This document shows positions 45,074 through 54,039 of a DNA stretch of 64,000 nucleotides, in pieces. The DNA is taken from positions 188,542 to 252,541 of the forward strand of contig NZ_LMIU01000024.1 in NCBI RefSeq assembly GCF_001428845.1, given 5' to 3'. Numbering within the stretch: position 1 is the stretch's first letter; every line of letters starts with the position of its first letter. This DNA is from Achromobacter sp. Root83 (lineage in GTDB: Bacteria > Pseudomonadota > Gammaproteobacteria > Burkholderiales > Burkholderiaceae_B). The notes below the pieces were generated by a model, which was given only the letters and a program-made list of their open reading frames with translations, did no database searches and was not told the DNA's origin. The position numbers and the translations under genes are program-made.

Positions 45074-45116
45074 CGGCCGGTGCGAGGCGGACCGCGCGTC
45101 CTGTCGGTTTTTTTCA

Positions 45117-45161
45117 ACGCGGCCCGGCCTGGCGCGGCCCGGCCTGACGCGGCCCGGCCCG
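45117..45161. repeat. 15-bp GC-rich tandem repeat
   Basis: Three units: acgcggcccggcctg, gcgcggcccggcctg, acgcggcccggcccg. Noncoding, between two ABC transporter genes and next to the hairpin at 45163. Confidence 0.75.
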
Positions 45162-45162
45162 A

Positions 45163-45191
45163 TGACACGCGCACGCGGCGCGTGCGCGTCA
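45163..45191 (-). terminator. Hairpin after the four-domain ABC gene
   Basis: TGAC(ac)GCGCACGC pairs with GCGTGCGCGTCA around GGC: a 12-bp stem with a 2-base bulge, four bases after the stop at 45195. No T-run on the minus strand. Confidence 0.55.
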
Positions 45192-45194
45192 TTC

Positions 45195-48100
45195 TCAATG
45201 TACGCCGCCGGACAGATACGCCGCGCCGCTGGCCGCGTAGCCGCCTTGATGGCTGGCCAGGCGCGCATAGGCGCCTTGCCTGCGCAAGAGCTGATCGTGC
45301 GTGCCGGCTTCCGCCAGCGTTCCGCGGTCCAGCACCAGGATCAGGTCCGCGTCGCGGATGGTGGACAGGCGATGCGCGATGACCAGCGTGGTCCGGTGGC
45401 GCATCAGCACGTCCAGCGCGCCGCGCACCTGCATTTCAGACAAGGTGTCCAGGTGCGAGGTGGCTTCGTCCAGGATCAGCACGGGCGCATTCTTCAGGAA
45501 GGCCCGCGCAATAGAGATGCGCTGGCGCTGGCCGCCCGAAAGCTGCATGCCGCGTTCGCCCACGCGCGTCGCCAGCCCGTCGGGCAGGCTCTTCACGAAG
45601 TCCGCCAGCGCCGCCTGTTCCAGCGCGCGCGCCAGGTCCTCGCGGCTGGCCTCGGGGCGCGCGAGCCGGATGTTGCCTTCCAGCGTATCGTTGAACAGAT
45701 AGGTGTCCTGTGTCACCAGCGCCACCCGTTCGCGCAATCCGTCGAGCCGGAGCTGGCGCACGTCCACGCCGTCCAGCTTCACCGCGCCCTGGCGCGGATC
45801 CCAGAAGCGCAGAAGCAGGCTGGCCACGGTGCTCTTGCCCGCGCCGGAGGCGCCCACGATCGCCACGGTGGCGCCGGCGGGGGCCGTGAAGGTGAGGTCG
45901 CGCAAGGTGTCTTCGTTCTTGCCCGGATACGCGAAGCTGACGTGCTCGAACGCCAGCGACAGGCCGTGCGCGGCGACCGGCGCGGGAAGCGGGCCGTCCG
46001 CGACGGGCTCGGGCTCGTTGGCGACGACGTGCAGGCGGCGCGTGGCGGCAATGGTGTCCGCCAGTTGCCGGCTGACCTGCGAGATCTCCGACACCGGAAG
46101 AAAGGTGGCCAGCGCGATCAGCACCAGCAGCGGCAGCATGCTGGCCGACAGTGCGCCGGCCTGGACCTGCAGGGCGCCGACGACCGCCACGGCCAGGCCG
46201 CCCAGGCCCATGGCGACCTCGAACCAGGCGGTCTGACGCGACAGGTCGCGCAGGATATCCAGGCGCCGCTCGCGGTAGCGGCTGGCCACCTTCATGAACT
46301 GGTCGCGGCGGCGGCCGGTGGCCTGGAAGGCGGTCAGGTCGGCCAGGCCCTGGATGGTGTCGGTGGTGTGGGCGCTCATTTCTCCCAGCGCCTCGCGCGC
46401 CTTGTCGCCCAGGGTGTCGATCTTGCGGCGGCCGCGCAGCGGCGACACCAGCGCGTAGGCCAGGAAGGGCAGCAGCGCCAGCGCGACCGGCCAACTGTAG
46501 AAGCCCAGGAACCCCAGCACGGACAGCGGCACCAGCACCGATACGATGGCCGGCGCGATGGTGTGCGCATAGAAGTACTCCACCATCTCCACGTCCTGCG
46601 TGGCCAGCGCGACCAGGTCGCCGGAACGCCGCTGCAGCAGGTAGGCCGGAGCCAGGCGTTCGAGCTTGTCATAGAGCTTGACGCGCATGTCGGCCAGCAA
46701 CTGGTAGGCCATGGCGTGCGCCAGCCAGGACTCCAGCCAATGGAACAGCGCGGCCAGCGGCGCCGCGATCAGAAGGCCCGCGACCAGCGCCGATATGTCG
46801 CGGCCGTCGCGGATGGCGGCGACGATCAGCGCGCTGAACACACCCACGCCGATGAAGGCGGCCACGCGCGCCACACCGAGCAGGATGGTGGCGGCAAGGG
46901 TGCCGCGCCACGGGCGCACCACCGACAGCAGGGTGCCCAGCGTGGCGCGCCAGCCGACCTGGCCGGCGTCGGCGTCCAGCGGACGCAGGGTCGGACCTGG
47001 GCCGCCGCTGTCGTCCGCCGCGGCGGCCGGCGCATTCGCCGCCGCGACGGCGCCCTGGGACGGCGGCACGGCAAGCGGTGCGCCCGCCGACGGGTTCCGG
47101 TGCGCCGCGGCCTGCTCGTGCATCAGGCGGTAATACAGTCCGTGCTGGCGCATCAGTTCCGCATGAGCACCGGCTTCGGCCACGCGTCCCTGATCCAGCA
47201 CCAGGATGCGATCGGCGCCGATCACGCTGGCCAGGCGGTGGGCCAGGATCAGCGTCGTGCGGCCGGCCATCAGGCGGTCCAGCGCCTGCTGGATCAGCGC
47301 CTCGTTCTCGGTGTCCACCGACGACAGCGCTTCGTCCAGGATCAGGATGGGCGCATCGCGCAACAGGGCGCGGGCGATCGCCACGCGCTGGCGCTGGCCC
47401 CCGGAAAGCTGCAGCCCGCGTTCGCCGATGCGCGTGGCGTAGCCGTCCGGCAGCGCCATGATGAAGTCGTCGATATTCGCGGCGCGGGCGGCGGCGCGCA
47501 CCTGCTCGTGGGTGGCATCGGGCCGGCCCAGCCGCAGGTTGTCGTCGATGGTGCCGTGGAACAGCGTGATGTCCTGGCTGACCAGCGCGATGTGCGAGAG
47601 CAGCGTCTGCGTGTCGAGCATGTTCACGTCGCGGCCGCCGACACGGATGACGCCGGCCTGCGGCACGCATTCGCGCAGCAGCAGGCGGACGATGGTGGAT
47701 TTGCCCGCGCCGCTGGGGCCGACCACGCCGACCCGTTCGCCGGCCGCGATGCTGAAGGCCAGGCCGCGATGGGCGGGGCGCTCGGGCGTGTATGAAAAGG
47801 CGACGCCGTCGAAGTCGATGGTGGGCGACAGGCGGGCCTGGGCCGCGCTGCTGTTGTCCGGGCCACCTATGCCCGTGCCGCTTGCACCTGCGTCGGGCGC
47901 GGGGGTCAGCGGCCGGGCATCCATCAGGGCATGGATGCTGGCGGCGGCCGATTGGCCCAGCATGCCCCGGTGCAGCACCGAGCGCAGGTCGCGCAGCGGC
48001 CGGAAGATCTCGGTGCCGGCCATCAGCACGATCAGCAGCGCCTCTACGCTCATGTCGCCCGCGGCCACGCGCCAGGCGCCCAGGGTCAGCGCCAGCGCCG

Positions 48101-48860
48101 CGCCCAGGGCTACGCCCAGGTCGCTGACGCCGCGCGTCAGCAGGCTGACCGACAGCACCCAGAAGGTGTTGTCCGACAGGCTGCGCGCGCGGGCCGCCAG
48201 CCGTTCGCCCCAGGCCTTGCCCTGGCCATAGGACTTCAGCGTGGGCAGGCCTTGCACGGCGTCCAGGAAATCTTCGCCGAAATCATTGAGCGACCGCGTG
48301 CGCGCCAGGCTGGCGCGCCGGTCCAGCATGTGTACCGCCATCGGGCCGAAGAGCGCGAACAGGGCCGCGGCCAGGAAGACCAGCGCGGTCGGCACGTCCC
48401 AGAACGCGATCACGGCGAAGATCGCGAATGGCGCGGCCGCGGCGATCGCCACTTGCGGCAGGTACTGGCCGAAAAAGGTCTGCAATTGCTCGACGCCGTC
48501 CACCACCGTCAGCATGATGCCGCCGCTGCGCTGGTTGGCGAACCACGCGGGCCCCAGCGCCACGATGCGGTCATACAGTCTGGCGCGCAGCGTGTGCTGG
48601 ATCGCGGCCGACGTGCGGTTCGCCTGCACGGTGCGCCAATGGTCGAAGAACGCTCGCAGCAGCACCATCGCGGCCACGCACAGCGCGGGCACGATCCAGT
48701 CCCGCCACGGCGCGCCGTCGAACACGCGGGCCAGCAGTTGGCCCAGAAAGACATAACGGGCGATGCCGGCCGCCAGGGCCAGCAAGCCCAGGAAGATGCC
48801 GCCCGCCATGCCGCCGCGCATGCCCAGCGTCAGCCGCCAGAGCCGTGAATCGAAATACAT
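45195..48860 (-). CDS. Single-chain four-domain ABC exporter (TMD-NBD-TMD-NBD)
   Basis: 1221 aa from the ATG at 48860 (MYFDSRLW, GGAG upstream; an upstream TTG frame is less likely). Half 1: membrane domain, Walker A GPSGAGKST near 380, LSGGQRQRVAIARALL, ILILDEALSSVDTE. Half 2: membrane domain, Walker A GASGAGKST near 1005, LSGGQRQRISIARAFL, LILDEATSHLDTLS. Both sites look catalytic. Linker of about 60 Ala/Pro-rich residues between halves. Bacterial exporters usually have two separate subunits; fused ones are less common. Gene order with an adjacent half-transporter suggests drug, lipid or peptide export; CydDC-like function is not supported by context. Confidence 0.88.
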   Translation of the reverse strand: MYFDSRLWRLTLGMRGGMAGGIFLGLLALAAGIARYVFLGQLLARVFDGAPWRDWIVPALCVAAMVLLRAFFDHWRTVQANRTSAAIQHTLRARLYDRIVALGPAWFANQRSGGIMLTVVDGVEQLQTFFGQYLPQVAIAAAAPFAIFAVIAFWDVPTALVFLAAALFALFGPMAVHMLDRRASLARTRSLNDFGEDFLDAVQGLPTLKSYGQGKAWGERLAARARSLSDNTFWVLSVSLLTRGVSDLGVALGAALALTLGAWRVAAGDMSVEALLIVLMAGTEIFRPLRDLRSVLHRGMLGQSAAASIHALMDARPLTPAPDAGASGTGIGGPDNSSAAQARLSPTIDFDGVAFSYTPERPAHRGLAFSIAAGERVGVVGPSGAGKSTIVRLLLRECVPQAGVIRVGGRDVNMLDTQTLLSHIALVSQDITLFHGTIDDNLRLGRPDATHEQVRAAARAANIDDFIMALPDGYATRIGERGLQLSGGQRQRVAIARALLRDAPILILDEALSSVDTENEALIQQALDRLMAGRTTLILAHRLASVIGADRILVLDQGRVAEAGAHAELMRQHGLYYRLMHEQAAAHRNPSAGAPLAVPPSQGAVAAANAPAAAADDSGGPGPTLRPLDADAGQVGWRATLGTLLSVVRPWRGTLAATILLGVARVAAFIGVGVFSALIVAAIRDGRDISALVAGLLIAAPLAALFHWLESWLAHAMAYQLLADMRVKLYDKLERLAPAYLLQRRSGDLVALATQDVEMVEYFYAHTIAPAIVSVLVPLSVLGFLGFYSWPVALALLPFLAYALVSPLRGRRKIDTLGDKAREALGEMSAHTTDTIQGLADLTAFQATGRRRDQFMKVASRYRERRLDILRDLSRQTAWFEVAMGLGGLAVAVVGALQVQAGALSASMLPLLVLIALATFLPVSEISQVSRQLADTIAATRRLHVVANEPEPVADGPLPAPVAAHGLSLAFEHVSFAYPGKNEDTLRDLTFTAPAGATVAIVGASGAGKSTVASLLLRFWDPRQGAVKLDGVDVRQLRLDGLRERVALVTQDTYLFNDTLEGNIRLARPEASREDLARALEQAALADFVKSLPDGLATRVGERGMQLSGGQRQRISIARAFLKNAPVLILDEATSHLDTLSEMQVRGALDVLMRHRTTLVIAHRLSTIRDADLILVLDRGTLAEAGTHDQLLRRQGAYARLASHQGGYAASGAAYLSGGVH

Positions 48861-48931
48861 AGCAATTACTCCATCCAGAGGCTGCATGGTCACTGATACC
48901 GCGCCCACGCGAAAGCGATACTTTTTCAATC

Positions 48932-48956
48932 ATGGGTTGAGATAAACTCAACCCAT
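48932..48956. promoter_or_regulatory. Perfect dyad covering the lysR start codon
   Basis: ATGGGTTGAG and CTCAACCCAT, 10-bp arms around ATAAA. The right arm includes the first two bases of the lysR ATG (48955). The opposite ABC gene starts 72 bp away. Probable autoregulatory and shared operator. Confidence 0.75.
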
Positions 48957-49968
48957 GGCCGACCTGCCCAACCGAACTCCGCCGCTCGCCGCCTTGCGCG
49001 CCTTTGAAGCCGTTGCCCGTCTGGGCAGCCTGAGCCGTGCCGCCGTGGAATTGAACGTCACCAAGAGCGCGGTAAGCCATCAGTTGCGCGCGCTGGAGGC
49101 CGACCTGGGCGTTTCGCTGCTGCGCCGGGGCGGCACGGTTCGGCGCGCCGAAACCACCGAAGCGGGCGCCGGGCTGCTGGCGTCCGTACAACAGGCCTTG
49201 ACCCTATTGGAGGCAGCGTGCCGCAATGCGCGGGCCAGTGCGCGGGGCAGGCGCCGCTACACCCTGAACGTGTCCGCCAATCCGTCGCTGGCCGCCCTGT
49301 GGCTCGCGCCGCGCATTGGCCGGTTCATCGAACTGCATCCCGACATCGACATCCAGGTCTACCTGCATGCCAGCCAGGACCCGGCCTGGAAGAGTCAGAA
49401 CATCGACCTGGCCTTCCTGCACGTGCGGGCGAAGGGACCGCACAACGCGGAGCCCGGCGACATCCCGCTCATGACCGAGACCGTCGTGCCGGTGTGCAGT
49501 CCCGCGCTGGTCGATCCGGCCGACCGCAACGATCCCCGCGTCTTCCTGCGCCACCGCTGGCTCGAGGAAAAGCACATCGACAGTCCCGAGACGGATTGGC
49601 GGACCTGGAGTCCGCGCCTGGGCCTGGCCGCAGCCGATTGGCAGGATCCGCTGGTGTTGAGCGGCCTGAGCACGGTCGCGGCCGCCGCGGCGGCGGGGGT
49701 GGGCATCGCGCTGGGACGCGCGCCGCTGGTGGACGAAGAGCTGGCCAGCGGCAGGCTCGTGGCGCTGATGCCTCAATTGCGCATGCCGGGGTCCTGGGGC
49801 TATGTCATGCGCATCCAGGCCAACCGGCCCATGGACGCGTCGCTGCCCGCGCTGGTGGAGTTCCTGGCCGAAGAGGGGCGCGGCACGGGCGCGTGGCAGG
49901 CCCAGGGCGCCGCCGCCGCTGGCGGACCGGGTATCGAAGAAACCAATGGGATTTCAAGGACGCCATGA
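48955..49968 (+). CDS. LysR-family regulator (GcvA-like) with start-codon operator
   Basis: 337 aa: MADLPNRTPPLAALRAFEAV is the standard GcvA-type N-terminus, with HTH SLSRAAVELNVTKSAVSHQL; effector domain follows and the C-terminus has an extra Ala/Gly-rich tail. No Shine-Dalgarno is visible: the bases before ATG are the operator, so a leaderless mRNA is possible. Divergent from the four-domain ABC exporter; overlaps the next gene by four bases. Confidence 0.9.
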   Translation: MADLPNRTPPLAALRAFEAVARLGSLSRAAVELNVTKSAVSHQLRALEADLGVSLLRRGGTVRRAETTEAGAGLLASVQQALTLLEAACRNARASARGRRRYTLNVSANPSLAALWLAPRIGRFIELHPDIDIQVYLHASQDPAWKSQNIDLAFLHVRAKGPHNAEPGDIPLMTETVVPVCSPALVDPADRNDPRVFLRHRWLEEKHIDSPETDWRTWSPRLGLAAADWQDPLVLSGLSTVAAAAAAGVGIALGRAPLVDEELASGRLVALMPQLRMPGSWGYVMRIQANRPMDASLPALVEFLAEEGRGTGAWQAQGAAAAGGPGIEETNGISRTP

Positions 49969-50489
49969 AAACATTGCCGCGCGGAACCGCGCCAGCCTTT
50001 GCGCGGGTGCTTCCGCTGTTGTTGACCGCGTTGTTCGCCGCGTTCGTCGCCCCGGCCCAGGCCCAGCCGCCGGCGCCTGCCGGCGCGCAGGCCAGCGAAG
50101 AGGCCGAGGCCCGGGCCCAGGGCGTGGCGCCGCCCGGCATGCCGTGCCAGGATTTTCTTCAGGCCCTGGGCAGGAAGCCGGACGGTGTCGAATACCTGGG
50201 ATGCGAACGCCACGACGACCTGCAAGCCAGTCCCATGATCGCCCGCTACCAAGTGAGCGGCGTCCACGCGGCGGCGGCCGAAGCCTACCTGGGCAAGACC
50301 TTCGGCATGCCGCCGCTGGAATATGCCTGCTGCGGCTGGGGCTCAAGGCCGCATTCGTGGCGGGACGGGCCGGCGGGCCTGCAATACGGGCTGGGCATGG
50401 GAACCGAGGCGCGGCGCCATCCTCGCACGGATTGGGACCGGATTCCCAGCTTCGGCATCACGGTCACCCTGTACACCCAGATCATCTAG
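49965..50489 (+). CDS. Secreted DUF4952-like protein of unknown function
   Basis: 174 aa. Signal peptide to about residue 33 (LPLLLTALFAAFVAPAQAQ), then a small Cys-containing domain: PCQDFLQALGRKPDGVEYLG with GCERHDD, YQVSGVHAAAAEAYLGKTFG, and LEYACCGWGSRPHSW. These resemble DUF4952 by eye; no function is known to me. ATG overlaps the lysR stop (ATGA), an unusual pairing of a regulator with a secreted protein. Confidence 0.7.
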   Translation: MKTLPRGTAPAFARVLPLLLTALFAAFVAPAQAQPPAPAGAQASEEAEARAQGVAPPGMPCQDFLQALGRKPDGVEYLGCERHDDLQASPMIARYQVSGVHAAAAEAYLGKTFGMPPLEYACCGWGSRPHSWRDGPAGLQYGLGMGTEARRHPRTDWDRIPSFGITVTLYTQII

Positions 50490-50505
50490 CAGGCATGCCG
50501 CCCGC

Positions 50506-51285
50506 CTAGTCGCTGGCCAGTTCCATGCTGCGCGTCACTTCTTCCTGCACGCGTTCCCAGATGGCCCGCTTCAATTCCACGAAGCGGGGCGACAGTTGCA
50601 CGTCCGCGCTGCGCGGATGCGGCAGATCGTTCTGGATGTCCTGCACGATGCGCCCGGGCTTGGATCCCATGACCGCCATGCGGGTCGACAAGGTCAGCGC
50701 CTCGTCGATCGAGTGCGTGATGAAGACGATCGTCTTGCCGCTCTGCTCGTAGATCGACAGCAACTGTTCCTGCAGCACCTGGCGCGTCATCGCGTCCAGC
50801 GCGGCGAACGGTTCGTCGAACAGCATCACGTCCGGATCGTTGGCCAGTACGCGGGCAATCGACACGCGCTGCTTCATGCCGCCGGACAGCGCGTGGGGGT
50901 ACTTGTCCGCCGCCTGCTTCAATCCCACCATGTCGATGAACTTGCGGGCGATCGGCGCGCGTTCCTGCCGCGACATGCCGCGCATCTTCAGGCCGAACTC
51001 CACGTTTTCCTGCACGGTCCGCCACGGGAACAGGGCGTACTGCTGGAACACCATGCCACAGGCGGCCGTCACGTCCGTGACCTGCCTGCCGTTGATCGAG
51101 ACCGTGCCGGTGTTGGGCGTGATGAATCCCGCCATCAGATTCAGCAAGGTCGACTTGCCGCAGCCGGACGCGCCCAGCAGCACCAGGAATTCGCCGCGCC
51201 GGACCTCGAGGTTGACCTTGTCCAGCACGGGGACGTCGCCGTAAGCCTTGGAGACGTCCGCAAGCCGGATCATCGTATCGTTCAT
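50506..51285 (-). CDS. ABC importer ATPase (SsuB/TauB family)
   Basis: 259 aa: Walker A LLGASGCGKSTLLNLMAGF, Q-loop VFQQYALFPWRTV, signature LSGGMKQRVSIARVLA, Walker B DVMLFDEPFAALDAMTR, switch ITHSIDEAL. The ATG at 51285 overlaps the permease stop (ATGA); upstream in-frame ATGs at 51294 and 51306 are less likely. ATPase of the three-gene import operon. Confidence 0.93.
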   Translation of the reverse strand: MNDTMIRLADVSKAYGDVPVLDKVNLEVRRGEFLVLLGASGCGKSTLLNLMAGFITPNTGTVSINGRQVTDVTAACGMVFQQYALFPWRTVQENVEFGLKMRGMSRQERAPIARKFIDMVGLKQAADKYPHALSGGMKQRVSIARVLANDPDVMLFDEPFAALDAMTRQVLQEQLLSIYEQSGKTIVFITHSIDEALTLSTRMAVMGSKPGRIVQDIQNDLPHPRSADVQLSPRFVELKRAIWERVQEEVTRSMELASD

Positions 51286-52052
51286 CGTTGCCATGCCAGC
51301 ACCCATCGTTCAAGAAGCCGCAAACACAGATCGGTCACCAGCACGGTGAAACTGATCAGGACCATGCCCAGCACCACGGTATCGGTCTGGAAGAACTCCT
51401 TGCCGTTCATGATCATGAAGCCCAGGCCTTCCTTGGACGCCACCAGTTCGGCCGAGATCACGCAGGTCCACGACAGGCCCAGAATGATCTTCATGCCGGA
51501 CAGGATCTGCGGCAGGCAGCCCGGAAACAGCACCTCGCGCATCACCTGCCAGCGGTTGGCGCCCAGGTTGCGCGCCGCGCGCACCAGCACCGGATCGATG
51601 CTGCGCGAGGCCTCCATCACGTACAGCAAGGCGGGCACGAAGGACCCCATGAACACGATGCTGTATTTCTGCGTTTCGGTGATGCCGAACCACAGCAGCG
51701 ACAGCGGGATCCAGCTCATGGAGGGCAGTGGCCGCAGGAACGAGATGATGGGATCGAACACGGCGCGGGCCACCTTCGACGTGCCCAGCAGGATGCCCAG
51801 CGGAATGGCGACGATCACGGCGGCCAGAAAGCCCACCATGACCCGGCGCGTGGAAGCCAGCACGTTGTAGAACAGCGTGCCCTGATCGGACATGGACAGG
51901 GCGCGCGACAAAACCTGGGAGGGCGCGGGCAGGAAAATGGGATCGACCGCGCCGGCGCGGCACAGGCCTTCCCACAGCAGCAGAAAGCACAGAAGCGAAA
52001 ACACGCTGATCCAGAGCAGGCGTGTTTCCCTTGAAGACGGACGCGTGGACAT
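51282..52052 (-). CDS. ABC importer permease (SsuC/TauC family)
   Basis: 256 aa with six membrane segments and the BPD permease loop (EVLFPGCLPQILSGMKIILG), the EAA-type motif that contacts the ATPase. Belongs to the sulfonate/nitrate/taurine import group; the ligand could as well be pyrimidine precursor or aromatic. Located between binding protein and ATPase genes. Confidence 0.93.
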   Translation of the reverse strand: MSTRPSSRETRLLWISVFSLLCFLLLWEGLCRAGAVDPIFLPAPSQVLSRALSMSDQGTLFYNVLASTRRVMVGFLAAVIVAIPLGILLGTSKVARAVFDPIISFLRPLPSMSWIPLSLLWFGITETQKYSIVFMGSFVPALLYVMEASRSIDPVLVRAARNLGANRWQVMREVLFPGCLPQILSGMKIILGLSWTCVISAELVASKEGLGFMIMNGKEFFQTDTVVLGMVLISFTVLVTDLCLRLLERWVLAWQR

Positions 52053-52070
52053 GAGCAGGCTGTCCCGGGC

Positions 52071-53069
52071 TTACAGGTACGAGGCCTGGACCCAGTCCTT
52101 GACGGCGGGCGCGCGGTCGATCTGCTTGAGCGACACCAGCATTTCGGCAAGTTTCTGCATGCCGTTGACGAAGTTGCCCGGGTCCACCATCAGCGCCTTC
52201 TGGTCCTCGGCCGAGTACCACTGCGTCTGCTTGATGACGGCAAGCTGGTCCGGCTTGGACAGGCCCGTCAGTTCCAGCAGCACGCCCGCGGCCTCGTCGG
52301 GCTGTCCGCTCAGCAGGGCGTTGGCCTGGAATATCGCCTGCAGGAACTTGCGCACGGCCTCCGGATTGTCCTTGCCCAGCCTGGCGTGCGTCAGCAGCAC
52401 ATCGGGGCCGGGCGTGATGGCGTACTGCTTGTAGAGCGAGAACGCCGTGTCGTCCAGCAGGACGCGGGTGCCGGGAACGGCCTTGATGCGGTCGAACGCC
52501 GGGGTCCAGGCCACGGCCGCGTCGACCTGGCCTCCCTGGTAGGCCGACAGCAGATTGGTGGCGGGCAGGTTGATGATGGAGACGTCGCGGTCTGGATTCA
52601 TGCCCGCCTGGCGCAGCACGTCCAGCAGCAGCACGTGGGCGCTCGACGCGTAGGTCACGCCGATCTTCTTGCCCTTCAGGTCGGCCACCGACTTGACGTC
52701 GTCGCGCACCAGCACACCCTCGGCGCGGCCGAAGTTGTTGGGGGTGGCGATGACCTGGAACTGGCGCGCGCCGGCCGCCATCAGCGCCAGCGACGACACC
52801 ACGCCGGTGCCGGCCAGGTCTATGTTGCCGGCCATCACCGCGCTCATGCGGTCGGAGGATGTGGCGAAGCTCTGCCACTTGATGTCCAGGCCCTGCTTGG
52901 CGAAGAGGCCCGTCTTCATGGCGATGTAGGCCGAGTAGTGGCCCAGCCAGGCCGAGCCGCCATAGGTGTACGACGCGTTGGCGGCACGGCCTATCATCGG
53001 AAAGCCCAGGGCGCTTGCGCCCGCGACGGCAGCGGTGCGCACCAGCATGGCGCGGCGATTCATGTTCAT
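52071..53069 (-). CDS. ABC substrate-binding protein (NMT1/TauA-like)
   Basis: 332 aa periplasmic receptor. The N-terminus NMNRRAMLVRTAAVAG is Tat-like or Sec (RR then hydrophobic core); then MKTGLFAKQGLDIKWQSFAT, VMAGNIDLAGTGVVSSLALM and DLKGKKIGVTYASSAHVLL, typical of the SsuA/TauA/NMT1 class. First gene of the import operon; no desulfonation enzyme is nearby, so the ligand is not known. Confidence 0.92.
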   Translation of the reverse strand: MNMNRRAMLVRTAAVAGASALGFPMIGRAANASYTYGGSAWLGHYSAYIAMKTGLFAKQGLDIKWQSFATSSDRMSAVMAGNIDLAGTGVVSSLALMAAGARQFQVIATPNNFGRAEGVLVRDDVKSVADLKGKKIGVTYASSAHVLLLDVLRQAGMNPDRDVSIINLPATNLLSAYQGGQVDAAVAWTPAFDRIKAVPGTRVLLDDTAFSLYKQYAITPGPDVLLTHARLGKDNPEAVRKFLQAIFQANALLSGQPDEAAGVLLELTGLSKPDQLAVIKQTQWYSAEDQKALMVDPGNFVNGMQKLAEMLVSLKQIDRAPAVKDWVQASYL

Positions 53070-53240
53070 ATTTTTCCCCTACTTGAATGTAGATTGACCG
53101 ATAGATTCCATGTCGCCGGCACTCTGGGGTGCGGCAGACAAGACTTTCGCCCGAGCGCCTGGCGGCGGCATGAATATAAGGAGCGGCGATGGTCAACATC
53201 AGCGGCGCTTAAGAGCCGCGCTTCAGGCAGGGGGGACGGA

Positions 53241-53267
53241 ATGGGCCGCGTCAGGGGTGCGGCCCAT
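53241..53267 (-). terminator. Hairpin after the SDR gene
   Basis: ATGGGCCGC (53241-53249) and GCGGCCCAT (53259-53267), perfect 9-bp arms, 17 bp beyond the stop at 53284. No clear T-run. The rest of 53070-53283 holds nothing I can assign beyond the promoter of the binding-protein operon. Confidence 0.6.
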
Positions 53268-53283
53268 CCCCCGCCTGGTCTCT

Positions 53284-54039
53284 TCAGATGCCCTGTCCGC
53301 CGGACACTTCGATGCGCTGGGCGTTGACCCAGCGGTTGTCCTCGGACAGCAGGCTGGCGATCATCGGCCCGATGTCGTCGGCCACGCCGACGCGGCCCAG
53401 CGCGGTCATGGCCGCGAAGTGCTGGTTGAATTCCGGCGTGTCGCGCACGGCGCCGCCAAGGAAATCGGTCTCGATCGCCCCGGGCGCCACGGCGTTGACG
53501 GCGATTCTGCGGTGTCCGAGCTCTTTGGCCAGATAGACCGTCAGCACCTCGATGGCGCCCTTGGCCGCGGCATAGGCCGACCAGCCCGGCGCCGATACCC
53601 GCGTCAGGCCGGTGGACAGGTTCACGATGCGGCCGCCGTCGGCCAGCAGCGGCAACAGGCTCTGCGTCAGGAAGAACACCCCCTTGAAATGCACGTTGAC
53701 CAGCTTGTCGAACGCCGCTTCCGTCATGTCGGCGATCGGCGCCACATCGCCATGCCCCGCGTTGTTGACGAGATGATCAAAGGTGCCGCGCTGCCAGGTT
53801 TGGCCAAGTGCGGCCTTCAGCCGATCGACGAAGTCCGGAAAGGCGGCGACGTCGCCCGCATCGAGTTGCAGCGCGACGGCCTTGCGGCCAAGCCGCGTGA
53901 TTTCGCCGACGGCTTCCCTGGCTTGCGCTTCGCGGCTCTGGTAAGTGAGGATGACGTCATGGCCCTTGCCCGCGATGGCAAGGGCGGTATTGCGGCCCAG
54001 GCCTCGGCTCGAACCCGTGACGAGAGAAATCTTGCTCAT
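53284..54039 (-). CDS. SDR-family oxidoreductase
   Basis: 251 aa: SLVTGSSRGLGRNTAL, NNAGHGD, catalytic Ser region NLSTGLTRVS, YAAAKGAIEV (YxxxK) and APGAIETDFLGG. ATG at 54039 with AAGGAG seven bases upstream. Divergent from an AraC-type regulator, a common regulated-SDR pairing. Confidence 0.92.
   Translation of the reverse strand: MSKISLVTGSSRGLGRNTALAIAGKGHDVILTYQSREAQAREAVGEITRLGRKAVALQLDAGDVAAFPDFVDRLKAALGQTWQRGTFDHLVNNAGHGDVAPIADMTEAAFDKLVNVHFKGVFFLTQSLLPLLADGGRIVNLSTGLTRVSAPGWSAYAAAKGAIEVLTVYLAKELGHRRIAVNAVAPGAIETDFLGGAVRDTPEFNQHFAAMTALGRVGVADDIGPMIASLLSEDNRWVNAQRIEVSGGQGI

Noticed and set aside
45195..48860. CydDC cytochrome bd assembly transporter
   Set aside because: CydD and CydC are normally separate genes beside cydAB; no cydAB is here and the two halves lack a context link to respiration.
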